DNA from: Uranotaenia lowii
Lineage: Eukaryota > Arthropoda > Insecta > Diptera > Culicidae
Assembly: GCF_029784155.1 (NCBI RefSeq)
Contig: NC_073693.1
Span: forward strand, 332,572,592 to 332,636,591
Length of the DNA stretch: 64,000 nucleotides
Direction of reading: 5' to 3'
This document shows positions 11,609-23,567 of the stretch, one piece after another. The translations under genes and the position numbers were made by a program. The notes under the pieces are model-generated. The model saw nothing but the letters and a program-made list of their open reading frames with translations. It did not search any database and was not told where the DNA came from. How positions within the stretch are numbered: position 1 is the first letter of the stretch; every line of letters starts with the position of its first letter.

Positions 11609-12245
11609 GTCTAAACTTATTGAAAATTCGATATCGAAACTAAGGACTGTACTCAAAAGTTATGCACCAACTTATTACGTAAATACCTTTGATAGCGTTT
11701 TTCGAGTACAGTTTTTAAGATTCTGTCAACAAGGGAGAAAATTTTGGAAAATCTATCGTAGAATTGTAGACCTGGGATAAGATTTCGAGGTTTTGGTCTA
11801 AGTTCTAAGTCGAGATTGTTAATCTTGTTTAACTTGAGTCGTTCATCGAAATTTTATTATGAATTAAAAATTTGTGGTTTAAAGAAGAACATTTTGCTTG
11901 ACATTTTTGGACCCTCATGGGGGGGGGGGAGGAGGGTGGGTGTTTAACTCCCAAAACACCCCCCGTTCCTACGGCCATGCTTAGCTTAACTATTCGGTGA
12001 GCCGAATATTCGGCTTAACGGTTTTTTGGCGGTATTCGATACATCTCTAGCTTCTTATATCTGAAATCGTTTAAGTGATTTTTCTACCTAATAAATGATG
12101 ATAAATCTTATTTTCTACAATAAAAATCAAGAAAAACATCATTCGAAGCAATAGTTTAGTGTATTTTTGAAAAAGAATGACATGGGCCTTCTCACCCCGC
12201 TGGTACAGTTTTCTCCTACTCTTACTCCACCTCTGGGGCAAAAGT

Positions 12246-13013
12246 TCGGATTATGTGGGGTAAATGTACGACTATTCAAAATTCCACATTTCTGCATAAA
12301 GTCAAAAGGAAAATTATTTTATATCAATCTTTGCTTACAGCAATAACTTCTGTGTTTGCTTCTGATACAAATCCTATACATGGGCGAACAACCTGCGTGA
12401 ATTTGGAACTCTCCATTTATTGCCCAATTCAACAGGTTTACGAAATCCAGTTCTCATCGTATTTGAGCAATTTTTAGCGCGAGCAAGTCTTTGTAGAAAC
12501 AAAAATATGCGCTAATGTTCCCAGTGAAATTAAGAAAGAAGTTAAAACTTTCCGTTCAGATTTACTTCGGTAGACCATGTGTATCGTCCTTTTGCCCCAT
12601 TGACAGTTCGTACTTTTGCCCCTTCAAGGTTTCTTGTGAGTCACAGTTTATTGTGCAAAACAGAGACATTATAATTAAATACTTTCTTCGGCATTTGCCA
12701 GTGGTTGAAAACAACTAAAACTTACTGAAACTAAAACTAAACAGACACATTAAAACTTTCATTAAAAGCCAGAATTTTGATTGCTCAAACATGTTTGCAG
12801 TTATTTGAAATATTACATCATTTGGGAAAAAAGCGGCTTTACCTCATTTTTCGGAGTATTTTCCATTTTTCCAAATAAAAATTTTGTCTGGCTGAATGCA
12901 GTCCAAATACTATCAATCAACTATCAAAGTTTTGAATTTTTCTGTTTTCGGTTTATGATAATCTCAAAACGTACTTTAAGCCGACTCGTACTTTTACCCC
13001 ACCTTACTCTACT
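12246..13013. mobile_element. MITE-like element with iterated GGGGCAAAAGTACG motifs
   Basis: Left part ATGTGGGGTAAATGTACGAC and right end CTCGTACTTTTACCCCACC with CTTACTCTAC form an inverted pair. The same motif recurs inside as CCTTTTGCCCCATT and CGTACTTTTGCCCCTTC (12588-12630), and just outside as CTGGGGCAAAAGTTCGG (12233-12249). The layout resembles the families at 1571-4669 and 53005-53917. Boundaries are approximate and no target duplication was confirmed. No coding capacity seen. Confidence 0.5.
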
Positions 13014-14545
13014 GCAGATTTCTAGTTGTTGCTTTGTAGAATTAAAATGGCATGACAAAAATTACCTTATTTCAAGGGACCCTGACTTAAATTTTCTCTG
13101 GCCCCCGAAGGCTAAATCCAACACTGTCAAATATGCATAATCTAAGATATCTATCCAAAAATGCTTCGTTTAGTAGAGTTCAAATCATAGTGAATTCTTT
13201 TTTTTTTGGTAACATTGTTCTGCCTTATTACTTTAGAATAGAGCCATAAGCTCAAATGAAAACAAATGAAGGGTTTGATTACACAAACTTACCCAGTGAT
13301 GATTTTATATATTTTTTCATCATCAAAATTGTTGTATAATAAACAAAAGTTAGATATCACATTTCCTAAATTATTCTTGCACTTCTTCAAAACAATTTAA
13401 ATCACTATTTTAATTTTTTAGCCTAAAAATTCTCCAATCAAAAGCAGGGAGCAAATTCATCTATTTTAAACAATTTTTCTCTATCTAGTGCAATAGCAAA
13501 AATTTCGAAGCAGGACACTATAAGCTCTGGTGTTTCGTCTATACAATTCCACCAAAAACAGACACAGGAGAACACACACACCCCGCCTCACGCTCGGGTC
13601 TCGTATTTTCAAGTGTAATGGCCACATACATCCATTCACAGCCAGCAAGTTTGCTTCCCCCAAAAAGCAGATGCAAAAGCAAGCAAAAAAAAAATGAAAA
13701 AAATACACTAGGGGCTGATCCGTATGGTGGATGTAAAACACCAAAATTATATGCATAAATTTCATGGCTCTGGCGCTCTCGGGTAATGCTCCAGTTACGA
13801 CACATAGTATCTATCTAATGTTGTACTATACATATATGAATGGATGAATACAGTTTTAGTAATATGTAGTAACTAGTGCTGGGATGCTGTTCGTTTGAAT
13901 GGGTGGTCGTCGGTTGGCCTTGTTCAAAATTATATGGAGAATCACAGGATTGGTAGGGGGGATGATGTCCTGAAACCGGGGTGGGGCAAATCAGAGACAT
14001 GGCATGGCGTCTTTCTGCCGTCTCCGAGGGGGGATAATCTGGTTGGTTGCAAAAAGGGGTTGGTTTGTAATTCGCATGGGTACTGGCTGGCTGGGTCGGT
14101 TTCCAAAAACCATACATCTGTACGTACGTATCCCTAGATACCGATAGCACCCGGGGATTAGTGGAGCAGAAATGAGACACTGAAAAGTGATAGCTGAGAC
14201 CGCTTTTTGGTCTAAACAAATTGAATCATTTATGCGATGTTTTGCAATCACGTTTCGATAATCAAAGCTAGCATTTGAAGATGAAACACTAAAAAGACGT
14301 AGTTACGAGCTACTGGCGTTTGGATGTTATGATTTAAGAAATAGTTGAACGTTTGTGGGATTTAATCGACTGTGCCACTTAACCTAGACTTTCTGTCATG
14401 TTTGTTAATTCGATTAAAAACCAATTCACGGTGACAACACAGCTCTTGTTTCTGAGATTTCAAGGTTAACTAAAAAAATACATTAAAATTGTTTGACTTT
14501 TTATTTATTCGTACCTATTCATCATTACATTTACATTACATTACT
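13014..14545. other. Mixed AT-rich and GC-richer sequence, no supported gene
   Basis: 13014-13480 is AT-rich and featureless. 13500-14250 is GC-richer, with overlapping open frames of 80-134 residues on both strands, none with recognisable domains. It could be unique host DNA. 14250-14545 is AT-rich. Confidence 0.45.
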
Positions 14546-15019
14546 AGCTGACCCGGTAAACTTCGTTTTACCTTCTAAAGTATAAATCGTAATTAATGTT
14601 TAATTTTATCTACACGTCCTTAACTTCATCGTGCTCACGAATCGATTCTTATGGAAATCGTAACAAATAAAGTTGAATTTGTATTGGGACCACCTTCCAT
14701 AAAAAGTAAGATTCTTGAAACTATTATACAAACCATCTCTGACCCAAAAAACCCTCGGATACCAAATTTCACTTCATTCTGACCGACCATTCATACGTGA
14801 TGTTGTTACAAAGAAAACGCCTCCATTTTTATATATAAGATGTGAAGAGATAATTTTGTATGGGGACCCACCTTTCATAAAAAGTAAGATTCTTGAAACT
14901 ATTATACAAACCATCTCTGACCCAAAAAACCCTCGGATACCAAATTTCACTTCATTCCGAGTGACCATTCATACGTGATGTTGTTACAAAGAAAACGCCT
15001 CCATTTTTATATATAAGAT
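14546..15019 (+). repeat. ACTAGCTGACCCGG repeat with internal 178 bp tandem duplication
   Basis: Starts ACTAGCTGACCCGGTAAACT and ends TTTATATATAAGATC. Inside, a 178 bp unit occurs twice (about 14681-14858 and 14859-15019); each holds AAAAAGTAAGATTCTTGAAA and CCTCGGATACCAAATTTCAC. The same head type recurs at 37948, 38059 and 40052, and on the minus strand ending near 50514. This head is one I associate with widespread insect interspersed repeats; I cannot assign the class. Confidence 0.65.
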
Positions 15020-15147
15020 CATAGAAAATCTGTAGTTTGACAAAGGATTTGAATTTTTTTTTGCAATTCAAATGAAAAAAAAAACTTAAAAAATGATTTT
15101 TGTGTTTTTATAAATTCTTTGAAACATATCTTTGTAGTAAAATAGTA

Positions 15148-15210
15148 ATGTAGCCGGGGGAGGGGGGGGGGAATTGGGAGTATCCCCCCCTCCCCCAATG
15201 AGAGTCCAGA
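15148..15210. repeat. G-run/C-run block, probable terminus of the CATGGCCGTAGG family
   Basis: A run of ten G is followed by GAATTGGGAGTAT, seven C and CTCCCCC, then GAGAGTCCAG. The same order (G-run, GGGAGT, C-run, GAGGGTCC) lies inside the right terminus of the 2.66 kb element when read on the minus strand (11905-11979). The CATGGCCGTAGG tip itself is degraded. Confidence 0.4.
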
Positions 15211-15532
15211 AAAAGGAAGCGAGATATTCTTCTTCACACTAAAAATTTCAAATTCTCAATTTTAATGATTGAGTAAGGTTTTTCAAGAGTAACAACGTTT
15301 AATCAGAACTGATACCAAAACCTCATAAACTAATCCTAGGGACAGAATACTGCTACAGTTATTCAAATTATTTTCACTTGTTGATTGAGTTTAAAGTCAT
15401 TTTGGAGGTTAATTTTCCATATTATCGAAATCAAAGTTGATTTTCTGTTTTCATATTTTGGATTCTGTATCATCAACATTAATCATCATTATAAAAATAT
15501 GAATTTAAAAGTTTATTTTCATATTTTATGTT

Positions 15533-15718
15533 TTCATTATAGTCATTTTTACATTTTTATGTCATTCGTGACATATGTATACCAACGATGCAGTTGGCGA
15601 ACAGTAATTGAAAAACTTATCCGATACAACTGTGATCAATGTTTACTCTTCGGCTAGAACTCACGGACATCAGCTCAGGGGCACCTGACTTGCCAACTGA
15701 GCTATATTACGAGCCCCC
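15533..15718 (-). repeat. tRNA-derived SINE (family A)
   Basis: On the minus strand it begins GGGGGCTCGTAATATAGCTC with an A box (TAGCTCAGTTGG), then a degraded B box (GTGAGTTCTAGCC) about 35 bp later, and ends in the shared tail GTCACGAATGACATAAAAATG. This is the layout of a tRNA-derived SINE of about 185 bp. The same tail is seen at 249-305 and 49899-49945. Confidence 0.65.
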
Positions 15719-15973
15719 GTTTTTCATTTTATGAATTTTACAAGAAGCTTTAGAAATGAGAGAAAACTTGTGCCGCTTTGTAAGTAAAGTTATAGAAATC
15801 AAAGAAAAACTGTGTCTTGATAAAAGATTAAAGTTGCACAGAATAAAGCTTTATGAATGTTATGTTGTTATATAGTTAATTTTTTTCTTCAATTCAATTT
15901 AAAAAAATGTATTATTTTTGTTTTTATTCTTTATAACATACCTTTGTTGTAATGTAGTAATATAGCTGTATTG

Positions 15974-17284
15974 CATGGCCGTAGAAAGGGAGGGAGTTTG
16001 GGGTATTATACCTTCTTGAACTTTTTGTTCACATTCCGAATTCAAGGATGAAAAGCATTAAGCGGCAAGCTACAAAATAGTGATTTTGAATTAAAAAATC
16101 AGATGAGATTTATAATTCGAAGGGTACATTTTAATTCAAATTCACAAGACGAATACAAAAAATGATTGAAATAATGAACTCAGACTGGTATGAAAATTGT
16201 TCGAAATAGAAATTATAGACTCTGATTAAGGGCTCTGAAAAACATCTTGGCTTACCTCTATTTAAAATTTTGTTTCGGAATTAAGAATATGAAACCGTGA
16301 AGAAATTCGGAAATAGATTAAAAATCCAAATTTTGAATTCAAATTTTGAATTCAGATTTAGGAATTATATTCAAAATTCAGGTTTAAATTCAGCTCGTAA
16401 ATGAAATTTACAATCAAGATCAAATTATCGGGATGACAATTAATGTAAAGGAACTCGAATCGCAAAAATCGCATACATAAAATCTGAAGTGTCAATTCAA
16501 CTTCAAAATTTGAGCTGAAAACCACAAGTAGAATTTCATTTCAACTTGAAAGTTATGTTTTGTGAAAAAAATATACAATGTCTATAGTAAAAATATCATC
16601 AAAAGGATTTTAACTATACTAGACTGACTAACGTAAATTTTTAATTAAAAATATTTGTTGATAAAGAAACATCTTCAGGAAAAAAAATCTGAATGAAATT
16701 TTCACGGTATATTGTTTAAAATAATTAAGATTGCAGTTTAAAAAAAATCATTTCAAACTAGAATTTAAATTTGGATTGAGTTTGAAAGAATTTTTAACCC
16801 AAATTTTAATCATTTATTATTAGTTTTGAAAATTAAATTTATTTTCATCAACGGTTGATATCTCTGAATTTATATAAGAGTTTGGTAGATTCAGCTTATT
16901 TGATTAGCATAGAACTTTTTTTTAGAAAGTCTTCAATTATTGAAAAAAAGTTCTATGCCCAAATGAAATAAGCTAAATCATCCAGAGTCTTGAAAAAATT
17001 CAGACATTTTTAACATCCATTTTGTTACTAAGGGCACAATTCTACAAATTAAGCTTACCTTGCCATTAGATTTAAGAAAAGATTTAAGGATGTGTTATCA
17101 AAAATTACGATTTAATACCAAAATCTATTTATGTAAAAAAGAATTTCAAATGAAAACTCAAATGGATGGTGCAAACAAAAATGTTTTTTTATTTTTTTTT
17201 AATCATGCATGGTTTGAGCAAAAAAATCTTAGAAAAATCATCGACCAAACCCTCCTCCATGAGATTGTTTTTCCTACGGCCCTG
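15974..17284. mobile_element. 1.3 kb hAT-like element, CATGGCCGTAGG family
   Basis: Left end CATGGCCGTAGAAAGGGAGG and right end TTTTTCCTACGGCCCTG are inverted relatives of each other and of the 9318-11979 termini. Flanking 8-mers (CTGTATTG and TTTAAGTT) do not match, so the target duplication is lost or an end was rearranged. The interior is AT-rich with no transposase. Confidence 0.55.
16888..16979. repeat. Imperfect hairpin with 35 bp arms
   Basis: GATTCAGCTTATTTGATTAG plus CATAGAACTTTTTTT (16888-16922) is mirrored by AAAAAAAGTTCTATG plus CCCAAATGAAATAAGCTAAA (16943-16979) around a 20 bp loop. It lies inside the 1.3 kb hAT-like element and has no associated ORF. Confidence 0.7.
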
Positions 17285-17629
17285 TTTAAGTTGAAATTTC
17301 AGGGAATAGATAAGATGAAAATTAATGTTGAAAAACATGCAGAAAAAATCGCCTTTTCTACCGCTAGGACTATTTAGAACCCTCATCTTGTGCAATATCA
17401 ATATCAATTTTCATTTTTTCTATTCCCTTGAATAAAACAAATCAAAATGTGCTGTAAACATTTTTTATTTATACATACACAACGGAATTTTTGAGCAAGT
17501 TTCATTATAAATATTCATGAAAAGTTTTTTGAAAGATTAAAATGCAATTTAAAATCTGCAGATAAATTTTGTTGAAAAAAAATTTCAATTTTTTTTTCTT
17601 GATTTTTGATAATTAATTTCTAGGTTTCG

Positions 17630-17757
17630 ACCAAATTTGCTCGAAAATTGCCTGGATTTTGGTCGACAATTTTGAAATCAAATGCTCGGATGCTTTTAGA
17701 TAAAAAGCCCGGATTTGTCCGGCCTGGATACGTATTGAAAAAATTCTGACAACCTTA
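17630..17757. repeat. 'GGCAACCTTA' family fragment
   Basis: GCCCGGATTTGTCCGG, then GCCTGGATACGTATTG and a right end ATTCTGACAACCTTA. Closely parallels 40620-40709 (GGCTGGATATGTCCGG, ATTCTGGCAACCTTA) and 46780-46893. The left end is absent or too diverged to see. Confidence 0.5.
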
Positions 17758-18724
17758 CTATAGAACACTATTGATATTTTTAAGATAAAGGTTTGTACTC
17801 AATAATGCAATAATGCAGCGAATAATTTTGACTATTGAGAAAAAAGTTATTAGAATTTTCCCTTTGTTATATTTCCACATTTGCAAAAATATGGAAATCA
17901 TGACGATATGTTACTTCATTTATCGGCTTTATTGGCGAATAGTTACAAATATCCTTTTAATGAAGACATTCTAAGAATTGAAATTTTATTTCAAAATTGA
18001 AATTTGGTATGTGATGATAATGCTTCTAAATCAATTCTATCTGCTCATTTTCACCATCTTTCATTTCTTCTTACTTTCTATCCGTCTAGAAATTTCATTA
18101 TATATCGATGTACTTACAAAAAAGGACATCACTTTTGACCGAAATAGCCGATAAGCTGAGTAACGAAGATAAATTGCGATGATTAATCTCTTCATGAAAA
18201 TGTGACAAAATTTTGAAGGACTTTATTGGACCTTTGAAATTTTTATAACCATAAGCTTCGCAGTTTTCAACAAAGCTGTTCAATGAGTTAAAATCATCAA
18301 TTTCAAATATTTCACGACGTTTTTCAATAATGTCAGAAACAGTTGTAATCTTATCTATTGGAATTTCTAGATTTTTTTAAAGCATTGTATCTCTGAAACA
18401 AGAATATCTAGGCTAGATATTAATCCTTGATGGAATGAGCGATAGTAAATTGATTTAAAATCAGCTTTTAGTTTTCATTTAGATTTTTTAGATTTAGCAG
18501 TTTATCAATCATCATAAATAAGTTTTATCAAAATCTAATCGATTATGAAATTTCCTCAAGCCATATCAAGAAGTGATAACCTGAATGATCAAATCGTGCA
18601 AAAAATATTTGTACCTAAAGCGGGCGAGATTTTTTTTTTTGAATATTTTCATAATGGACACCAAAACAAACTCTTTAGTGGGCACCTTGCGGGTTTTTTG
18701 AAAAAAAAAAAAAAAACGAACACA
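17758..18724. other. AT-rich sequence, nothing recognised
   Basis: No ORF above about 60 codons has any recognisable motif. A poly-A run (18701-18716) borders the SINE copy to the right. Confidence 0.5.
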
Positions 18725-18940
18725 CACATATAGGATCTCAGTGAAACTTGATTTTTCTTTTAAGAGATCTAAGATCTACTTAAGACTAAAGCGTACATCT
18801 TTCAAGGATATAATGACTACCATCTTACTATTGCTAACACCACCAACCCACAGAAAGAGTCCTATATATGCCGTGACCGAGACTCGATCTCATGACCTCT
18901 GGCTTGGAAGACTTGAATGCTATCCTCTAAGCCATGGTCG
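18725..18940 (-). repeat. tRNA-derived SINE (family B), minus-strand copy
   Basis: On the minus strand, CATGGCTTAGAGGATAGCAT (A box) is followed by GAGATCGAGTCTCGG (B box) and CACGGCATATATAGG, then a body that ends in the family's 3' block near 18735 (GAGATCCTATATGTGTG). The plus-strand copies at 38585 and 42240 share CTTCCAAGCCA and the CACGGCATA segment. Confidence 0.62.
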
Positions 18941-19043
18941 GCGGGTTTCCAGCAAGAAATTTAACAAGTTAACAAGTTTCGCCTACATGTTCAGGAAATA
19001 TACAAGAAGAAAAAATAATAAAGAAATGTATGTCTAGCCTTAA

Positions 19044-19120
19044 CCTTCCAAAGCTGTTCGCAAAATATCCGTTCAAATCTATTTCAAAGATATTTGACGA
19101 GTAGTTTTTGTGCGTTCCCC
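19044..19120 (+). mobile_element. Single terminus of a TTAA-flanked (piggyBac-like) MITE
   Basis: TTAA (19040-19043) followed by CCTTCCAAAGCTGTTCGCAA and AATATCCG. This matches the right terminus of the complete element at 50844-51448 read on the minus strand (CCTCCCAAAGCCGTTCGC). No partner end was found downstream, so this copy is truncated. Confidence 0.5.
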
Positions 19121-20319
19121 TGGCCGAAAAAAATGACCAAGTTCTATGATTTTAAATTCATAGTATAGATAATTTATTCAAGTTTTTCAATATTAAAAAA
19201 TGATGTTGAATGTTTTACCAGATTATCAGTAGCTGATTTCGATTGAACGAAATCCCGGAAAAGAGCTCTTTTAAAAAAGCTTACAACTTCTGATAAGTTT
19301 CTTATACTGCGCTGATTTTATAATATTTGTCAAAAATTGTCAATAATTGTCAAAAATAAATTTATCCATGAATGTATGATTATTTGGGGGTACAAAGGAA
19401 GTTTTGGACGCTTTCCCGAAACTTCCAGTGAAAAAAGTTCTTATTCCAAAAAAGATACATAATTTTAGATTTGCACCCCTGCATCTCATTCTCGATCGAG
19501 CCGATTTTCTAAATTCACATTTAAGTTTTTTTTCGTTAACTTGATTATTATTTTCAAATAACATACTTTGTTTCTCAAAAATCTCAGTTGTTCAGTATAC
19601 TTATTGTTATAATGAAACTCATATCTGTTTTGTCATTTTAAGAACTTTCTCTAAAATTGGCTACTTTTTACATATATCTAAAAATTCATAAGAATCTTAT
19701 CTTTCAATGACACTTTTCGTGTAGCATTTCGAACATTTTTCGAATTTACTTAAAGCTATCAGATTTCAACCAGTTTGGCCTTCAATTTCAGTCGGTTGTG
19801 GTCCACAAATCTGCGGTATTTTATTTTTTTTTACCATTGCATTTATGAAACTAGAATAGCTAGGCAAGATCTAAATCTTTGATTGGATGAAGGTTTATAA
19901 AATGATTTAAAAACAGTTTTGTTCTTATAACAAGTTATCAATGATTGATTTGAATCGAAATTGTTAAATTCCAAAATTTTAAAGAGAATACCATGACGCA
20001 AAATTAGACAAATGATATGAATTTAAGACGCCCAATTCTTAAAAAAAGAGTTTTTCAAACCAAAACAAAAAAAAATCAGCTTTCCCGTTTTCGATTCAGC
20101 TAATACTTTTTCACAAATATATTCAGAAATTTTAGTTCTCTGCAACTTGAGAGACAAATTTTATGGAAATTTACAAAACACTGTAATAAAACTTTCCAAC
20201 TCTAATTGTTATGAAAGAAGCCCAATTCTGAATTGATGTGTTCTATTTTTTGAAAACATTTTAATTTCGAGAAAACATTAACTAAAAAGGTACATGATTT
20301 GAACTTTGCTGTAAAAGGT
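19121..20319. other. AT-rich sequence, nothing recognised
   Basis: Possibly the interior of the broken MITE that starts at 19044. No coding or structural signal seen. Confidence 0.4.
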
Positions 20320-21660
20320 CTTCTCCCATGGCGACCGTCAAAAATGATTGTATCTATGTATATATATATCTATTTAAACATGGATTTCTGTCTATCTGTC
20401 TGTTCCCCATAACCTCGGAAACTACTGACCGATTTTCATGGAACTTGGCAGGTGAGTGTTTTTGAGGCCGAGGAAGGTTTCTGCTACAGTTTGAGACTCC
20501 TCCCTCTTACTGGAAGAGGGGAGGGGATCTCCAAAGTAAAAGCGAAATGTTTGCATAACTTGAGAACTATTCAAGCAAATGGTACCAAAATCGGCATGAG
20601 AGGGAAGTTGGTTGCGAGAAATATTTTTCAAAAGTTTGGTACCCCTGCTTTTTTAAAGAGGGGAAGTGGGAAGGGGGGAAGGGGGTTATTTTGGAATTTT
20701 CAACAAAATTCGAGAATTTGTCAAGCAAATAGAACCAAATTTGGCATGTGAGGGTATTTGGATGCGAGAAATTTTGCAATGATTATTTGAGACACCTCAG
20801 GGGCTTCCATACAATTTTTATTTCAAAATTCGATAACTGTTCGAGTAAATGGAGCCGCATTGACTTGAGTGTATATTTGAATACGGGAAAAGGTGAGGGG
20901 GCCCATACAAATTTCTGCAATACTTGATAACTGATCAAGCGAGGGGAATCAAATTTTGCATTCGAGGGTATTTGGCTGAACGAAATTTTCCCAGGTTAGT
21001 TTAAAAGTTCTTCCCACCTCTCATTAGAGAAACATATAGGAGGAGGATACAATTTTTTGCATGGCTGGTAAATAATCGAGCAAATGGAATAAATTTTAAC
21101 GACGGAGGATATTTGAGTACGGAAAAAAGACTCCAGACCCCTCCCCAATGCGAATTATGTTCTTATAATTATTTGGAACCCTATTTTCTTCCATTGAGTG
21201 CGATAGAAAGAAAAGACGGAAGCCACAAACATTTTTGTTACATATCTATAAAATTAGTCTTACGAAAGAAACCAACTTTAGTAGGGAAGGTTATTTGCGA
21301 TGGAGAAATGTTTCTATGCTCATTCGAGGGCCCTCCAGCAGAGGGATGAATAGGGATGTGAGGGGTTTTCATACAGTTTTTGCCTAACTCGATAACATTT
21401 TAAGGCTCCTGTTAAGGCTCCTCGTGTTTTTCAGTGAGGAGCTTGAAAAGGGAGTCAATTCATACTTTTTTTTTATTATATCTCCAAAAAAGATCAAGCA
21501 AATTTTGCATACAAGGTATTGGTGTATGAGAAGAGTTTTCTTGATTATTAAAGAGGGGGACTCTCATATTTTTTTAATTACTTGTAAAGTGATCAAGCAA
21601 ATGGATTCAAATTAGGCTTGGGAGAGTAATTTTATGCATGTAACACATTTTTTTGTGACA
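20320..21660 (+). repeat. Degenerate tandem repeat, about 90-225 bp units
   Basis: After a head with CTGTCTATCTGTCTGTTCCC (20388-20407) and GAAACTACTGACCGATTTTC, a recurring phrase of the type CAAGCAAATGG + ACCAAA + GGCATG + GAGGGTATTTGG + GCGAGAAA appears near 20573, 20722, 20843, 20936, 21076, 21494 and 21594. Copies vary in length and are heavily mutated. Open frames inside reflect the repeat. The class is unknown; the head resembles insect interspersed repeats that contain TCTGTCTGTC-type starts. Confidence 0.6.
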
Positions 21661-22099
21661 GAACTTAGGAACTCATGAATAAATAAATACTTAATTAAGA
21701 CTTAATTTTAGATACAAAATAACGAATGAAAAACCAATTAGGATTTGGAATCTGAGAAAAATATTTGAGAAAACAAGAATTAATCTCTTTTGTTGAGTTT
21801 TCTTAAGTTAAGTACGAAGGTTTTTTTTCAAGCAAGTAGTGTGATTTTAAAACGGAACTTTGTTCTCCTCATGTTACATCGAGTTGGATCACACTTTCAT
21901 CTTCACCGTGACTTAATTGATCGAAAAAAGGATTCGAAGCTGCAATTCGGGATCTAAAAAATCAAGAAAGGGAATTTTCAACCAAATCATTCATAAAAGT
22001 TTTATATTTAAAAATATTGACAACAAGAAGAGGGTATAAGAAGATGCCTAAGTCAAATGCTCGAATTCTGCCGATTCTAAATTAACACATGTTAATTTT
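21661..22099. other. AT-rich sequence, nothing recognised
   Basis: No repeat border, RNA gene or coding signal identified. Confidence 0.45.
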
Positions 22100-23400
22100 A
22101 AACTGTCTTTCACAGTCTTTTGACATACGGGCATGTTTCTCTAACAAGCAGATTTTTTCGCTTACTCGAGCATAAAACTGGCAAATTCGAGCCGGGTTTT
22201 TTTTCTTCTCTACCAAACCAGATGCCGGCTGAACTATTTGAAATTTCAATTAAAATTCTTCCCACAAAAACCCATATCAAGATGCTGCTGGCTGGGTCCA
22301 AGCACGAAAGAACTATCCAACAAACGCTGTCAGATATCAACTTCATTAGCCCAGAACACTTTTCAAGATTGTTTGCGATATATGGGAATCCTGGGGCAGC
22401 AGAAGCAGAAAATTCATTTCCACCACACAACTCTTCTCTTCTCTGATCTATTAGGAATATACACGCTGCTGCTGCCATCTGAGAAGCTGCAAATTGGAAA
22501 ATCCGTTCAAGTTAACATCCTTGTTGACCCGAATCTTCTTCTGCTGGGGTTTTGTCTTGTTTGGGAATCCGGAGCCCGATAAGACAAACCATGGATGGAT
22601 GCATACATATACAGACACCCATACGAAAAGTTATAAAACAGCACCGGTTGGCTGATTTTGATCCACAACACAACAGCACAACATCTAATTTACAGGCAAA
22701 CATTATTCTTCCCTTCGGCTTCTGGCGTGTGACTGCAAACTTTTCCTAAACTGGTGTGTCTTTCCGGACCTCTTGCCCTCTTTCCGGAAGACCTTGGAAG
22801 TGCCCTTCGAGTCTCTGATTCTTGGCTGACCAATTCCGACACTCATGGTGGAAAACCACTAAAGCCGGAGAGAGCTGAACCAAACTGAAACTGCCCCAGT
22901 CTTCGCAGGCTGCTGGCCACCGGAACTGAGTCGAGCGAGAGTCAAGACGGCCACAAAACAACCGCAAAGCTTTATTCGAGTTTGGCTTAGTGTAAAACGG
23001 CACGGTTTTGGATGGTGGAAAGGAAACGGGACCATCCGGTTCCGGGTCTTGGGGTCAGTTCCCAGAAGCTGGAGAAGGAGGAAGTCCCGGGAGGAGTTAG
23101 TTAGTTTGTTGTGTGGTTTCCAGTTTCCCACGGAAGATATACATGCATAAGCATAACTCTTTCGGTGGGGCCAAATTTCCAGGCCATTGGCAAAAGACCA
23201 GCAGAGACCGAGAAGAAGATGCTAGACGGACGTTAAAGCGCTGCAGATTTCATCTAATTTAATCAGGCAATCTCGGCACGGCAGATACACGACTCGCTTC
23301 CATACACGAAAACATTTGTCTGCAGATTAAAATCTTACCCGAGACGCTTCGCAGTATGGTGTTACTTTTCTGGAACTTATCTCAGGCTAGATTGTTTGAC
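22100..23400. other. GC-richer island, no supported exon
   Basis: Markedly more GC-rich and less repetitive than its surroundings. Antisense pairs of 85-122 residue frames (for example 22110-22478 on minus and 22238-22582 on plus) overlap and cannot all be real; none shows a recognisable domain. Probably host intronic or regulatory sequence. I cannot exclude a small exon. Confidence 0.4.
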
Positions 23401-23567
23401 CCAGTCTAGAGGATGCTTCTGTATTTTTTGGATATTTAGCTTTATTTAGTTATGCGTTAGAAAATCAAAAAAGAAATCTTATTTTATCATTCAAAATATG
23501 AACGCATCTGGGAAACATTTCAAAAGCCCAATATTTGAGAGTCTTTATTGAATTTGAACTTATCCTA

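Larger units (their letters stand above)
9318..11979. mobile_element. 2.66 kb hAT-like element with 8 bp target duplication
   Basis: Begins CAGGGCCGTAGGAA and ends with the reverse complement of CATGGCCGTAGGAA (13 of 14 matching). Flanks are CTTAGCTC (9310-9317) and CTTAGCTT (11980-11987), an 8 bp duplication with one mismatch, as expected for hAT. A G-run block follows the right TIR on its inner side (near 11921-11965). No transposase ORF was recognised. Related copies or ends lie at 15974-17284 and near 15148-15200. It contains the 1149 bp hAT element at 10460-11608. Confidence 0.72.
9289..12049. mobile_element. Outer hAT-like MITE copy, split by nested insertions
   Basis: Two pieces of one ATTCGG-rich MITE: 9289-9317 (CCTATTCGGCCGAATAC) and 11980-12049 (CTATTCGGTGAGCCGAATAT, ending TACATCTCTA). 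Joined, they parallel the intact internal sequence of the copy at 10460-11608. The interruption is the 2.66 kb element at 9318-11979. The left terminus of this outer copy is missing. Confidence 0.65.

Noticed and set aside
22110..23131. Possible host exons in the GC-richer island (frames of 85-122 codons)
   Set aside because: Frames overlap on opposite strands, no domain is recognisable, and no convincing splice-site-bounded series could be seen by eye.
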